DNA of 64,000 bases, taken from Boseongicola sp. (GTDB lineage Bacteria > Pseudomonadota > Alphaproteobacteria > Rhodobacterales > Rhodobacteraceae). Both the position numbers and the translations under genes were made by a program. Under the pieces are notes generated by a model, which was not told the origin of the DNA, did not search any database, and worked only from the letters and a program-made list of their open reading frames with translations. The stretch covers positions 1 through 64,000 of the forward strand of contig JAPPCV010000021.1 of the NCBI GenBank assembly GCA_028824715.1. The letters are read 5' to 3'. Positions 35,511 to 43,938 of this stretch are shown here, in pieces. Each line of letters opens with the position of its first letter. Positions within the stretch are counted from its first letter, which is position 1.

Positions 35511-36383
35511 TCAATCAAGCGCCCGAAGGCGCTTGAACAGGCTGGAGGTGTCCCAACGCCCTCCTCCCATCTTCTGAACCTCCTTGTAGAACTGATCCAC
35601 CAATGCCGTTACCGGAAGGCTGGCTCCGAACTGGTTTGCCGCAGCCAGGCAGATGCCCAGGTCCTTCCGCATCCAGTCCACGGCAAAGCCGTGCTCGAAG
35701 TGATCTTCGAGCATGGTTTCGTGGCGATTCGACATCTGCCAAGAGCCGGCGGCGCCCTGGCTGATGACCTCGACCACCGCACGCCCGTCAAGGCCCGCCT
35801 TCTCAGCAAAGTGAAGCGCTTCGGACAATGCCTGGACGAGTCCAGCGATCGCGATCTGGTTTGCCATCTTCGTCAGCTGCCCGGCACCGCTCTCTCCGAT
35901 CCTGCGACAGATCCGTGCATATGCCTGCATCACCGGTTCGGCGCGGCGGAACGCGTCCTGTTCGCCGCCGCACATGATCGAAAGCTGACCGCTTTCGGCT
36001 CCTGCCTGCCCGCCACTTATCGGAGCGTCAACGAAGGACAGGCCGAGGTCTTCGGCAACCGTGCACATCTCGTGCGTGACATCGGACGAAACCGTTGTGT
36101 GGTCCACGAAGATGGACCCTGCCTCCATTCCCGCAAAGGCCCCGTCCGCCCCAAGGCAGACCGAACGCAGATCGTCGTCATTCCCTACGCAGGCCATGAC
36201 AAAGTTTGCGCCTTCAGCCGCTTCGCGGGGCGTTGAGCGAAAACTTCCGCCATGCTCATTGGCCCAAGCCTCGGCCTTTGCTCCGGTACGGTTGTAGACG
36301 GTGACGGCATGTCCTGCGGCAACCAGGTGACCCGCCATCGGATACCCCATGACACCGAGCCCTATGAACGCACAAATTGCCAT
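35511..36383 (-). CDS. Beta-hydroxyacid dehydrogenase (3-hydroxyisobutyrate / tartronate semialdehyde reductase family)
   Basis: 290 residues. Rossmann motif FIGLGVMGYPMAGHLVAAGH, substrate loop DAPISGGQAGAESG and catalytic Lys in GAGQLTKMANQIAIAG define the family. The C-terminal helical domain (GSWQMSNR, FAVDWMRKDLGICLAAA) is complete. ATG 36383 has AAGGGGGA 5 bp upstream; a farther in-frame ATG (36452) extends to the transposon boundary and is rejected. The exact substrate among 3-hydroxyisobutyrate, tartronate semialdehyde or others cannot be told. Its start is 63 bp from the transposon target duplication. Confidence 0.9.
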   Translation of the reverse strand: MAICAFIGLGVMGYPMAGHLVAAGHAVTVYNRTGAKAEAWANEHGGSFRSTPREAAEGANFVMACVGNDDDLRSVCLGADGAFAGMEAGSIFVDHTTVSSDVTHEMCTVAEDLGLSFVDAPISGGQAGAESGQLSIMCGGEQDAFRRAEPVMQAYARICRRIGESGAGQLTKMANQIAIAGLVQALSEALHFAEKAGLDGRAVVEVISQGAAGSWQMSNRHETMLEDHFEHGFAVDWMRKDLGICLAAANQFGASLPVTALVDQFYKEVQKMGGGRWDTSSLFKRLRALD

Positions 36384-36445
36384 GTAATCCCCCTTCGCTG
36401 CGGCATAGTCTTTGCGTGCCGATCTTTCTACTGCACAAGCGGACG

Positions 36446-36453
36446 CAGTCAAC
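36446..36453 (+). repeat. Target-site duplication, left
   Basis: CAGTCAAC immediately outside the left inverted repeat; an identical octamer lies outside the right end (40193-40200). Eight bp is the length generated by IS1595-family elements. Confidence 0.85.
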
Positions 36454-36479
36454 GGGATTATATATTTGACTGAAAAATG
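36454..36479 (+). repeat. Left terminal inverted repeat of the transposon
   Basis: GGGATTATATATTTGACTGA followed by six more bases. It matches the right end in inverted orientation at 20 of the first 22 positions. The -35 of the transposase promoter lies inside it. Confidence 0.85.
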
Positions 36480-36494
36480 CGATTCCGCTAAATT
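36466..36494 (+). promoter_or_regulatory. Promoter of the transposase / restriction-modification operon
   Basis: TTGACT (36466-36471), 17-bp spacer, TAAATT (36489-36494), 23 bp before the transposase ATG. A near-consensus sigma-70-type promoter partly within the left inverted repeat, so it moves with the element. Confidence 0.65.
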
Positions 36495-36517
36495 CGCAAC
36501 CGGTCAAGGAGTAGAGC

Positions 36518-37498
36518 GTGACCAAGGCACCCGGCAAGCACTACCGAGAAGGCATCAGTGTCTTCGAACTGGGCGACATGTTCCCAACCGAAGACTCGGC
36601 CAGGGAATGGTTCGAGTCCGTGGTCTGGCCGAAAGGTAGGGTCTGCCCGCGCTGCGGCTGCACAGATACGAAAGTCGCCGCCAAGACCTCGGGACTGCCC
36701 TACTACTGCAGGGGTTGCCATGAGGCTTTTTCGGTCAAGATTTGCACGGCCCTCGAAAAGTCGAAGGTGCCTTTGCGCAAGTGGGTCTTTGCGATATTTC
36801 TTGAAATGACGTCGCCGAAAGGCGTATCGAGCATGAAGCTGCACCGCGACATCAAGGTCACTCAGAAGACGGCGTGGTTCATGCTCAACCGCATCCGCGA
36901 GGCATGGGCCGGGGAAGCCGAAGAAGTGTTCAAGGTTCCGGTGAAAGTTGACGAAACCTATGTTGGCGGGAAGCGGAAGAACATGAGCAAGGCCAAGCAG
37001 CGCGAGCAGAAAGAGGCCGGGGCCGGACGGGGCACGGTTGGCAAGACCGCCGTGCCGAGCGTCAAGTACCACGACACAAACCAGATTGCCGCCAAGGTGG
37101 TCCAGTCAACGGACGCGCCGACGCGACAAGGCTTCGTGGAAGGCCACACTGCACCAGACGCCAAGGTCTATTCGGACGAGGTGGCCGCCTACGATAGTAT
37201 GGACCGCGAACACGAATGGGTCAACCATTCGGTCGGGGAGTACGTACGGGAGATGCCGCATACCAACGGGATGGAGTCGTTCTGGAGCATGCTCAAGCGC
37301 GGGTTCCAGGGCGTCTATCACAAGATGAGCGCGAAGCACTTGCAACGCTACGTTGACAAGTTCGCCGGACGCCACAACATCAGGGAGGTAGGAACCATGA
37401 AGCAGATGCAGGAAGTCGTCACGCGGATGGTCGGGAAGCGGTTGATGTATCGCGACCTGATCGCGGACAACGGGCTTTCATCGGGGGCTAGGTCGTGA
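36518..37498 (+). CDS. IS1595-family (ISXO2-like) transposase
   Basis: 326 residues, apparently intact. N-terminal zinc-ribbon cysteines 43, 46, 64 and 67 (CPRCG...YYCRGCHEAF), then a helix-turn-helix-like region (MKLHRDIKVTQKTAWFMLNR). Catalytic acidic residues are Asp145 (VKVDETYVGG), Asp220 (VYSDEVAAY) and Glu253/Asn250 (HTNGMESFWSMLKRGFQGVY), as in the ISXO2-type DDE/N fold. ATG 36518 follows AAGGAGTAGAGC. It overlaps the methyltransferase start by 4 bp (GTGA), tying mobility and modification genes into one message. Confidence 0.93.
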   Translation: MTKAPGKHYREGISVFELGDMFPTEDSAREWFESVVWPKGRVCPRCGCTDTKVAAKTSGLPYYCRGCHEAFSVKICTALEKSKVPLRKWVFAIFLEMTSPKGVSSMKLHRDIKVTQKTAWFMLNRIREAWAGEAEEVFKVPVKVDETYVGGKRKNMSKAKQREQKEAGAGRGTVGKTAVPSVKYHDTNQIAAKVVQSTDAPTRQGFVEGHTAPDAKVYSDEVAAYDSMDREHEWVNHSVGEYVREMPHTNGMESFWSMLKRGFQGVYHKMSAKHLQRYVDKFAGRHNIREVGTMKQMQEVVTRMVGKRLMYRDLIADNGLSSGARS

Positions 37499-38790
37499 GT
37501 GCACTTGCACTCCTAGAGACCCCGACCGAAGTCCTTGCACGCACAAAGGCCCCGCTGAAATCTCGGGCCTCCTTGTCTGGGAGTTTTGCCGACAACCGAC
37601 ATGCTCCAGTGCATCGATGGTTTCGGTACAGTGCAGGATACAGCGGAACTTGGGCGTCTTCTGTATTGTTGGACATGTTGCCTGAACGCGTGTTCGACCC
37701 CTTTGTTGGTGTTGGCACGACATTGATTTCTGCGGAACAAAGCGGCATTGAAGCTTGGGGAATTGACGCTCATCCATTTGTGTCGAAGGTCACGAGGGCA
37801 AAGTTAGCGTATCGATCTGATCCCCGGAAATTCTATTCGATTGCTCAAGACATCCTGTCATTTGCCCTGGAACTTGCCCCCAACCCGTGTCGGTATCCGA
37901 AACTAATCCAAGACTGCTACACCGAAGATTCGTTGGGCGAACTTGATTGCCTAAGAACTGCGCTGTCTCAAATCGAAGATGGCTCTGACGCAACGACATT
38001 GGCATGGTTGGCCTTGGCAACGATCTTGAGGCCGACATCGCATGCCGGGACGGCGAACAGCCAATATGTCCTACCCAAACACAAAAAAGTCAATGTCAAG
38101 CGACCGTTCGCGGCATACGACGAAACTGTCAACATGATGCGATCCGACATGATAACGTCGTCAGTGGCAGGTCCTGAGGCAGTGTTCCATGTTGACGATG
38201 CCAGGCTATGCAAATCGGTTCCGTCTCAGCATTTTGACCTGGTGATTACCTCTCCGCCATATCCCAACAATTACGACTACGCAGATGCTACGCGACTGGA
38301 AATGACATTCTTTGGAGAGGTAGAGCGGTGGCGAGACCTTCACGCCACCGTGCGCTGTCATTTGTTGCGCTCTTGTACACAGCAGGTTCCTGAACGAGAG
38401 GTCGACTTGAACCTCGTCTTGTCACGTCCTGAACTGACACCTATCGCAGATGATCTTTCAGAAGTGTGCATGCGTCTGGGTGAGGAACGGCTGAATCACG
38501 GCGGCAAGAAGAACTACCACAACATGATAGCCTGCTATTTCCTCGATTTGGCAATGGTCTGGATTGAATTGCGGCGTGTGTGCAAGTCGCCTTCCAGCGC
38601 ATGTTTCGTGATCGGGGATTCCGCCCCTTATGGCGTCTACGTTCCTGTCCCAGATTGGCTGGGGAGATTGGCTTGTGCGGCCGGATTCAAGTCATTCCGA
38701 TTTGAGAAAATCAGGGATCGAAACATCAAGTGGAAGAATCGCAAACACCGGGTACCGCTTTGTGAAGGTCGCCTTTGGGTGGAAGGATAG
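37495..38790 (+). CDS. Site-specific DNA methyltransferase (TSPPY type)
   Basis: 431 residues. AdoMet motif I is FDPFVGVGTT (67-76) and catalytic motif IV is ITSPPYPNNYDYAD (251-264), the Ser-Pro-Pro-Tyr form usual for N4-cytosine and some N6-adenine methylases. An N-terminal block DNRHAPVHRWFRYSAGYSG precedes motif I. GTG 37495 overlaps the transposase stop. The modification base and target sequence cannot be read from the protein. With the next gene it forms a restriction-modification pair. Base composition is lower in GC than the chromosome. Confidence 0.88.
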   Translation: MSALALLETPTEVLARTKAPLKSRASLSGSFADNRHAPVHRWFRYSAGYSGTWASSVLLDMLPERVFDPFVGVGTTLISAEQSGIEAWGIDAHPFVSKVTRAKLAYRSDPRKFYSIAQDILSFALELAPNPCRYPKLIQDCYTEDSLGELDCLRTALSQIEDGSDATTLAWLALATILRPTSHAGTANSQYVLPKHKKVNVKRPFAAYDETVNMMRSDMITSSVAGPEAVFHVDDARLCKSVPSQHFDLVITSPPYPNNYDYADATRLEMTFFGEVERWRDLHATVRCHLLRSCTQQVPEREVDLNLVLSRPELTPIADDLSEVCMRLGEERLNHGGKKNYHNMIACYFLDLAMVWIELRRVCKSPSSACFVIGDSAPYGVYVPVPDWLGRLACAAGFKSFRFEKIRDRNIKWKNRKHRVPLCEGRLWVEG

Positions 38791-39669
38791 ATGGCGCAAT
38801 CGCCTGCACACCGTTTAGGGCAATTCGTCGGCTCCCAAGTGGAGAATGCGCTCTATGGGCCACTCCTGTCGCTCGCTCACGAATACAACCTGTATCTTGA
38901 CTTCACTCACCCTCGCAAAGCCAGAGAAGGTCGAAGAAGGGTCACTTGGACGGACAGTCACGGTAACTCCCATGACCTTGATTATGTCATCGAAGATGCA
39001 GGCAGTGAGTCTTTCGTCGGCACCCCCAAGGCGTTCATAGAAACTGCATGGCGGCGATATACGAAGCACTCACGGAACAAGGCACAGGAGATTCAAGGCG
39101 CCTTGATGCCGCTCGCAGAAAAATACAGCGATCACAGGCCATTTCTGGGAGCGGTCTTGGCTGGTGAATTTACCGAAGGCGCACTCACGCAAATGAAGTC
39201 GCTTGGGTTCAGCATCGCTTATTGTCCCTATGAGACAGTCATTGGGGCATTTGCCGAGTCCGGTGTTGATGTGTCATCCGAGGAAATGTCCGACGAGGCC
39301 GATTTGCTGAAGCAGGTCGAAGTTCTGGAAATGCTGGACCGCTCTACCTTGAGCGGCATTCACAAAACAATCATGGATGCTCACGCAGACCAGTTTGATC
39401 CGTTCTTTGATGCGTTGCGAGCATCTATGAGCCGAGCGGTCGAAGCCATCTTCATCTTACCGCTGTCTGGAATGGGGCGCGAGTTCCGAAACGTGGATAA
39501 CGCCGTTCAGTTCATCACTACTTGGAGACCGCAGACAATCGGGGATGTTACCCGCTACGAACTAAACGTTCGCTACTCGAACGGTGATGAGGTCAGAGCG
39601 TCGTTCAAGTGCAGGCATGACGCGATATCATTCCTGCAATTGGTGGCCACCACAGGAGATAGCCAATGA
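38791..39669 (+). CDS. Candidate restriction endonuclease, partner of the TSPPY methyltransferase
   Basis: 292 residues. ATG 38791 directly follows the methyltransferase stop (0 bp). A PD-(D/E)xK-like core is visible: DLDYVIED (Asp64) then PKAFIETAWRRYTKHSRNKA (Glu84 followed by Arg/Lys residues), a motif remembered from proteins that accompany this methylase type. The usual third Lys is not in the strict E-x-K place; Lys92 could substitute. The second half has no recognised motif and may bind DNA. Function as an endonuclease is inferred from core motif and gene pairing. Confidence 0.65.
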   Translation: MAQSPAHRLGQFVGSQVENALYGPLLSLAHEYNLYLDFTHPRKAREGRRRVTWTDSHGNSHDLDYVIEDAGSESFVGTPKAFIETAWRRYTKHSRNKAQEIQGALMPLAEKYSDHRPFLGAVLAGEFTEGALTQMKSLGFSIAYCPYETVIGAFAESGVDVSSEEMSDEADLLKQVEVLEMLDRSTLSGIHKTIMDAHADQFDPFFDALRASMSRAVEAIFILPLSGMGREFRNVDNAVQFITTWRPQTIGDVTRYELNVRYSNGDEVRASFKCRHDAISFLQLVATTGDSQ

Positions 39670-39848
39670 CGTGTGAACCACGGCGGGAGCCTGAAATCCT
39701 GAATCCACGCTATGCTGGCGCGACGCCGCAGATGGTGGCCGCAGCGCTTTTGCGCCCAAAAACGGAAAGGAAAACGGAGGCGGACAACTCGAAGATGAAG
39801 TCTCCAATGGTGTCCGAGGAAGACATGGACCACAATCTTGCCGGGTGA
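39666..39848 (+). CDS. Small transposon protein (60 aa)
   Basis: Starts in the endonuclease stop (ATGA). Contains ILNPRYAGATPQMVAAALLR, a sequence type seen in small proteins near IS1595-like elements (from memory), followed by a charged tail. No signal peptide or membrane segment. Role unknown; tight coupling suggests that it belongs to the element. Confidence 0.55.
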   Translation: MTCEPRREPEILNPRYAGATPQMVAAALLRPKTERKTEADNSKMKSPMVSEEDMDHNLAG

Positions 39849-39852
39849 TGGA

Positions 39853-40149
39853 ATGTCACCAATCTACACAGCAAAGAACCTGACCGAACGGGAACGGGCC
39901 ATCTTGGAGGCCGAAATGGGAAAGCCCATTGAAGAGGGCAAGGAGCCTAGCGAATACATGGCCGATAGGATTGCGTCTGAACAGGCGGTGTTCGAAGCCT
40001 ACGTGATGGGCCAGAAGATTGAGGAAGAAATGACCAGGGACAAGAGCCTGTCGCATAAGCAGGTACATGACAAGGTGATCGCGGAAAACCCTGGCTTGAT
40101 CGGGGAGTGGTTTCGGCACGTTTTGGAAGAAGAAGAGGCTCCCGGTTGA
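39853..40149 (+). CDS. Small acidic transposon protein (98 aa)
   Basis: ATG 39853 follows GGTGATGGA, 4 bp after the previous stop. The protein is helical and strongly charged (TERERAILEAEMGKPIEEGK...FEAYVMGQKIEEEMTRD...RHVLEEEEAPG). It is the last gene before the right inverted repeat. It might be a regulator of transposition or of the restriction genes; no family recognised. Confidence 0.55.
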   Translation: MSPIYTAKNLTERERAILEAEMGKPIEEGKEPSEYMADRIASEQAVFEAYVMGQKIEEEMTRDKSLSHKQVHDKVIAENPGLIGEWFRHVLEEEEAPG

Positions 40150-40165
40150 CGGACGGCGGCGTTTG

Positions 40166-40192
40166 CGAGTTTCAGACAAGTATATAATCCCA
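40166..40192 (-). repeat. Right terminal inverted repeat of the transposon
   Basis: Read on the minus strand GGGATTATATACTTGTCTGA and six more bases, matching the left end at 20 of 22 positions. On the plus strand it contains TATAAT (40183-40188), which could act as an outward -10 toward the acylase gene, though the nearest -35-like hexamer is badly spaced. Confidence 0.8.
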
Positions 40193-40200
40193 CAGTCAAC
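40193..40200 (+). repeat. Target-site duplication, right
   Basis: CAGTCAAC, identical to 36446-36453; one base lies between it and the GGG end of the inverted repeat. Confidence 0.85.
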
Positions 40201-40209
40201 AAGGCACAC

Positions 40210-42672
40210 ATGGTCGCTCTCTTTCGCTGGCTTACTCGGATCGTTGCCGGGCTGATGGCCTTGGGCCTGGTGCTTGCCGTGAGCTTGTACTGGCTTCTGT
40301 CACGTTCGATTCCGGACTATTCGGAGACCCTGCCGGTTCCAGGCATCACCGCCCCCGTAGAAATCGTGCGCGACAACGCCGGCGTTCCGCATGTCCTTGG
40401 CGAAACCGACGAAGACGTGTTCTTCGGTCTTGGTCTCGCACATGCCCAGGACAGACTTTGGCAAATGACCATGCTGCGACGCACGGCGCAGGGGCAGCTC
40501 TCGGAGATTTTCGGGGCCCGCACGTTGCCGATCGACGAGCTGATGCGAAGGCTGGACATCTATTCGCAGGCAGTTGCTTCGGTTGAGGCGCAGGATGCCT
40601 ACACGCGCCGCGCGCTCGAGGCATACTCTGCTGGAGTCAATGCCTGGCTGGCCGAAGTCAACACGGGCACCCGAGGCCGCGGGGCGCCCGAGTTCTGGTT
40701 GTTCGAACCCGTGATCGCACTTTGGCAACCCGCCGATTCGGTCGTCATCGGAAAGCTCATGGCCTTGCGGCTCTCCGGACACCTTCGTGACGAGGTGCTG
40801 CGCGCTCAGCTTTCCGGCATGCTGCCGGAGGCACGCCTGTTCGACATTCTTCCCGACACGCCAGACGACGGCAAGACTGCCACGTCCGATTTCGCGGCGC
40901 TGCTTGGCACGCCCATGCCCGGGCATGCAACGGCCCCTGTGCCCCATCATCAGCTCTCGCCCGTCGCGCAGCCAGGAGCCGAAGGCGCATCGAACGCGTG
41001 GGCTGCGGCGCCGGAGAGGTCGGCTGCGGGCGGCACCCTTCTTGCCAACGACCCGCATCTTGAATTCACGGCACCGTCATTCTGGTACCTTGCGCGGCTG
41101 GAACTGGCGACGGGCGGCGTGATCGGCGGGACAATTCCCGGCATGCCGGTCGTGTTGACGGGCCGGTCCGACCACCATGGCTGGGGCCTCACCTATACCT
41201 ATGCCGACGATCAGGACATCTTTCTAGAAAAGCTGAATCCGGATGACCCGCAAGAGGTCCTCGCACCTGACGGATGGAAACGGCTCGAATCGCGCCCGTC
41301 CATCATTGACGTGAAGGATTCGGAGCCCGTGACCGTCACGTTGAGATGGAGCGAAAACGGGCCGGTCCTGTCCAATTCCAGCTACGATCTTGCATCCATC
41401 GTCCCGCCCGGTCATGTCGCGGCCCTCGCCTGGACCGCCCTGGACGACGCCGACACGTCAGCGCAAGCCATGATGGGCATCATGCGCGCAGGAAACATAG
41501 ACGAAGCGATTTCAGCCGGTAAGGATTTCGTTGCTCCGACGCAAAACCTCGTCGTCGTCGACCTTGAGGAAATCGCGCTCAAGGTGATTGGGGCGATCCC
41601 CCGCCGCTCGGCCAGAAGCCAGACTCTGGGTCGCGTTCCGACACCAGGCTGGAACTCGGACAACCGATGGTTGGGCATCCTCCCTTACTCGACGAATCCG
41701 GAGTTCCGGATCCCGGCCAACGGCATCATCGGAAACACCAACAACAAGATATCGGACCGGGCCTACCCCTTGCATGTCAGCCATCGTTGGGGCGACACGC
41801 AAAGGATACAGAGATGGCAGCGCCTGATGGAGAACCGAAAGGTCCACACCCGCGAAAGCTTCATCGAGGCGCAGCTTGACGCCGTTTCCGTCACCGCGCG
41901 CACATTGCTTCCGTTGATCGCACGCGACCTCTGGTTCACCGGTGAAGCTGCGGAGAGCGGCACGGTCGAGCGCCTGCGCCGTGACGCACTGGATCTTCTG
42001 GCCGACTGGAACGGAGAAATGAACGAGCATATTCCGGAACCTCTGATCTATGCGGCCTGGATGCAGCGGTTGCAGGACCGGCTGATCAGGGATGAACTCG
42101 GCCCAATCGCGGACAGGTTTCCAAACGCAAAGCCGATTTTTCTTGAACGCGTCTTCCGGGATGTCGAAGGAGCGGGCGTGTGGTGCGACGTGATCCAGTC
42201 CGAAGATGTCGAGACATGCGGGGAAATCGCGCGACTCTCGCTTGACGATGCGCTGCTATGGATTGACGAGACCTACGGCACGCCGCTTGAAACGCTGCGC
42301 TGGGGAGACGCGCACCAGGCTGTCCACAAGCACCCCGTGCTTGGAGAAAGTGGTTGGCTGGCCGCGCTCGTGAACATCCGCCAATCCACTTCAGGCGGGG
42401 ACCACACACTGCTTCGTGGTCAAACCGTCGGTGCCGGGGCCGAACCCTTTCTCAGCCGCCGCGGGGCCGGATATCGTGGCGTCTACGACTTTGCCGATCC
42501 GGACAGTTCGGTCTTCGTTATCTCCACCGGACAGTCAGGGCATCCGCTGAGCCCCCACTATGAAGATCTCGGCGAACTCTGGCGGCGCGGCGAATACATC
42601 CCGATGGTGCTCGATCCGGACCTTGCGAGAGCGGGTTCGATCGGAACGACGTGGCTGCTGCCGAGCGAATGA
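40210..42672 (+). CDS. Penicillin acylase family (Ntn-hydrolase) protein
   Basis: 820 residues. An N-terminal membrane helix (IVAGLMALGLVLAVSLYWLL) acts as signal or anchor. The pattern VEIVRDNAGVPHVLG...FFGLGLAHAQDRLWQM is the family start; autocatalytic cleavage is expected before Ser261 (EGA/SNAWAAAPERS), which becomes the N-terminal nucleophile. LLANDPHLEFTAPSFWYLAR and GRSDHHGWGLTYTYADDQD are further family blocks. Members hydrolyse amide bonds of beta-lactams, acyl-homoserine lactones or related amides; a quorum-quenching role is possible in view of the LuxR genes but unproven. The start is 17 bp from the transposon end; AAGG upstream of ATG 40210 is host sequence. Confidence 0.9.
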   Translation: MVALFRWLTRIVAGLMALGLVLAVSLYWLLSRSIPDYSETLPVPGITAPVEIVRDNAGVPHVLGETDEDVFFGLGLAHAQDRLWQMTMLRRTAQGQLSEIFGARTLPIDELMRRLDIYSQAVASVEAQDAYTRRALEAYSAGVNAWLAEVNTGTRGRGAPEFWLFEPVIALWQPADSVVIGKLMALRLSGHLRDEVLRAQLSGMLPEARLFDILPDTPDDGKTATSDFAALLGTPMPGHATAPVPHHQLSPVAQPGAEGASNAWAAAPERSAAGGTLLANDPHLEFTAPSFWYLARLELATGGVIGGTIPGMPVVLTGRSDHHGWGLTYTYADDQDIFLEKLNPDDPQEVLAPDGWKRLESRPSIIDVKDSEPVTVTLRWSENGPVLSNSSYDLASIVPPGHVAALAWTALDDADTSAQAMMGIMRAGNIDEAISAGKDFVAPTQNLVVVDLEEIALKVIGAIPRRSARSQTLGRVPTPGWNSDNRWLGILPYSTNPEFRIPANGIIGNTNNKISDRAYPLHVSHRWGDTQRIQRWQRLMENRKVHTRESFIEAQLDAVSVTARTLLPLIARDLWFTGEAAESGTVERLRRDALDLLADWNGEMNEHIPEPLIYAAWMQRLQDRLIRDELGPIADRFPNAKPIFLERVFRDVEGAGVWCDVIQSEDVETCGEIARLSLDDALLWIDETYGTPLETLRWGDAHQAVHKHPVLGESGWLAALVNIRQSTSGGDHTLLRGQTVGAGAEPFLSRRGAGYRGVYDFADPDSSVFVISTGQSGHPLSPHYEDLGELWRRGEYIPMVLDPDLARAGSIGTTWLLPSE

Positions 42673-42684
42673 AGTGTCGGCCAG

Positions 42685-43938
42685 TCAAAGCCTCGAATAG
42701 CGAATGGATTGTGACGAGGTCCAGTTCACCTCGATCCTGCTTCCGGTGTCGCTCTGGGTCTCTCCCACCACGACTCGCTGATCATACAGCCAGGCGCGCT
42801 TTCGTCCTTCCTTGTGCGTGATCTCGATCACGGCACGGCTCCGCCCTGCTTCAAGTGCGGACTCGATGCGTTCCAGCAATGGCGCGATGCAGACCTCGTC
42901 AAGGGCAGAGACCATCACCGCGTTCCCTCTGCGTGACGCGATCATGTCCAGCGAAATCCGCGCATCCTCGTCCAGACGGTCGATCTTGTTCCAGACCTCG
43001 ATCACCACACTCTCCTCGCCAACCCCGAGATCCTCCAGGATCGCGTGGACGTCGCCTCGCTGCTCCTCGGTCTCAAGATGGGAAATGTCCCGGACATGCA
43101 GGATGACATCGGCCACTGGAACCTCTTCAAGCGTCGCGCGAAACGCCGCCACCAGTTGCGTCGGCAGATCAGAAATGAAACCAACCGTGTCCGACAGAAT
43201 CACGTCCTGACCAAATTTGGGCAACCGTACGACTCGCATCGTAGGGTCAAGCGTCGCAAAGAGCATGTCCTTCGCCAGCACGCCCGCCCCAGTCAGCCGG
43301 TTGAAGATTGTCGACTTTCCCGCATTCGTGTAGCCGACGAGCGCCACGACCGGAAAGGGAATCCTCGCTCGCGCCTCCCTGTGCAGGCCCCGCGTCTTGG
43401 CGACCTTCTCAAGTTGGCGCCTGAGGCGCACCAACTGTTCATCGATGGCCCTGCGGTCGGCCTCTATCTGGGTCTCTCCGGGCCCACCCACGAATCCAAG
43501 ACCTCCCCGCTGGCGCTCGAGGTGCGTCCATGCCCGAACCAGACGCGTCCGTTGGTAGGACAGCGCGGCCATTTCGACCTGCAACACGCCCTCACGCGTC
43601 ACCGCACGATCCGAGAATATCTCGAGGATCAGTGCCGTGCGGTCCAGGACCTTGACTTTCCACTCCCGCTCCAGGTTTCGCTGCTGCACCGGACTCACCT
43701 GCCCGTTCACGAGCACCAGCTCTATCTGCCGGGCGTCGACAATCGCACGTATTTCCTCGACCTTGCCCTTGCCGAACAGCATACCGGGAGCAACGCGCGA
43801 GAGCCGCACAAGTTCTGCGCCCACAAGCGCGACCCTCGGCAACGCCGCTGCGAGCGAAGCAGCCTCTTCAAGTGCCAGGGCCGGGTCACGCCGCCGTCCC
43901 TGACCTCGAAGGTCCGGATGAAGCACGAGGGCCCGCAC
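42685..43938 (-). CDS. hflX: GTPase HflX
   Basis: 417 residues. The N-terminal HflX domain (RVAPGMLFGKGKVEEIRAIV, LVNGQVSPVQQRNLERE) and linker GGLGFVGGPGETQIEADRR precede the G domain: GYTNAGKST (G1), DTVGFI (G3), NKID (G4). HflX binds 50S/70S ribosomes and rescues or splits stalled ones under stress. GTG 43938 starts at the conserved RALVLHPDLR; upstream in-frame codons give nothing family-like. It is downstream of hfq, the order of the hfq-hflX operon, but separated from it by 492 bp. Confidence 0.93.
   Translation of the reverse strand: MRALVLHPDLRGQGRRRDPALALEEAASLAAALPRVALVGAELVRLSRVAPGMLFGKGKVEEIRAIVDARQIELVLVNGQVSPVQQRNLEREWKVKVLDRTALILEIFSDRAVTREGVLQVEMAALSYQRTRLVRAWTHLERQRGGLGFVGGPGETQIEADRRAIDEQLVRLRRQLEKVAKTRGLHREARARIPFPVVALVGYTNAGKSTIFNRLTGAGVLAKDMLFATLDPTMRVVRLPKFGQDVILSDTVGFISDLPTQLVAAFRATLEEVPVADVILHVRDISHLETEEQRGDVHAILEDLGVGEESVVIEVWNKIDRLDEDARISLDMIASRRGNAVMVSALDEVCIAPLLERIESALEAGRSRAVIEITHKEGRKRAWLYDQRVVVGETQSDTGSRIEVNWTSSQSIRYSRL

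Larger units (their letters stand above)
36454..40192 (+). mobile_element. IS1595-family transposon carrying a restriction-modification operon
   Basis: 3.74 kb unit with inverted repeats (20 of 22 terminal bases match), an 8-bp target duplication, an IS1595-type transposase and four passenger genes in one operon. Every gene junction is overlapping or within 4 bp. The passenger genes are visibly lower in GC than the host chromosome. Transcription starts from a promoter in the left end. The element inserted between a divergent pair, the dehydrogenase (36383) and the acylase gene (40210). Passenger genes are known in some IS1595 groups; a complete restriction-modification set is the notable point. 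It looks intact and recent. Confidence 0.85.
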
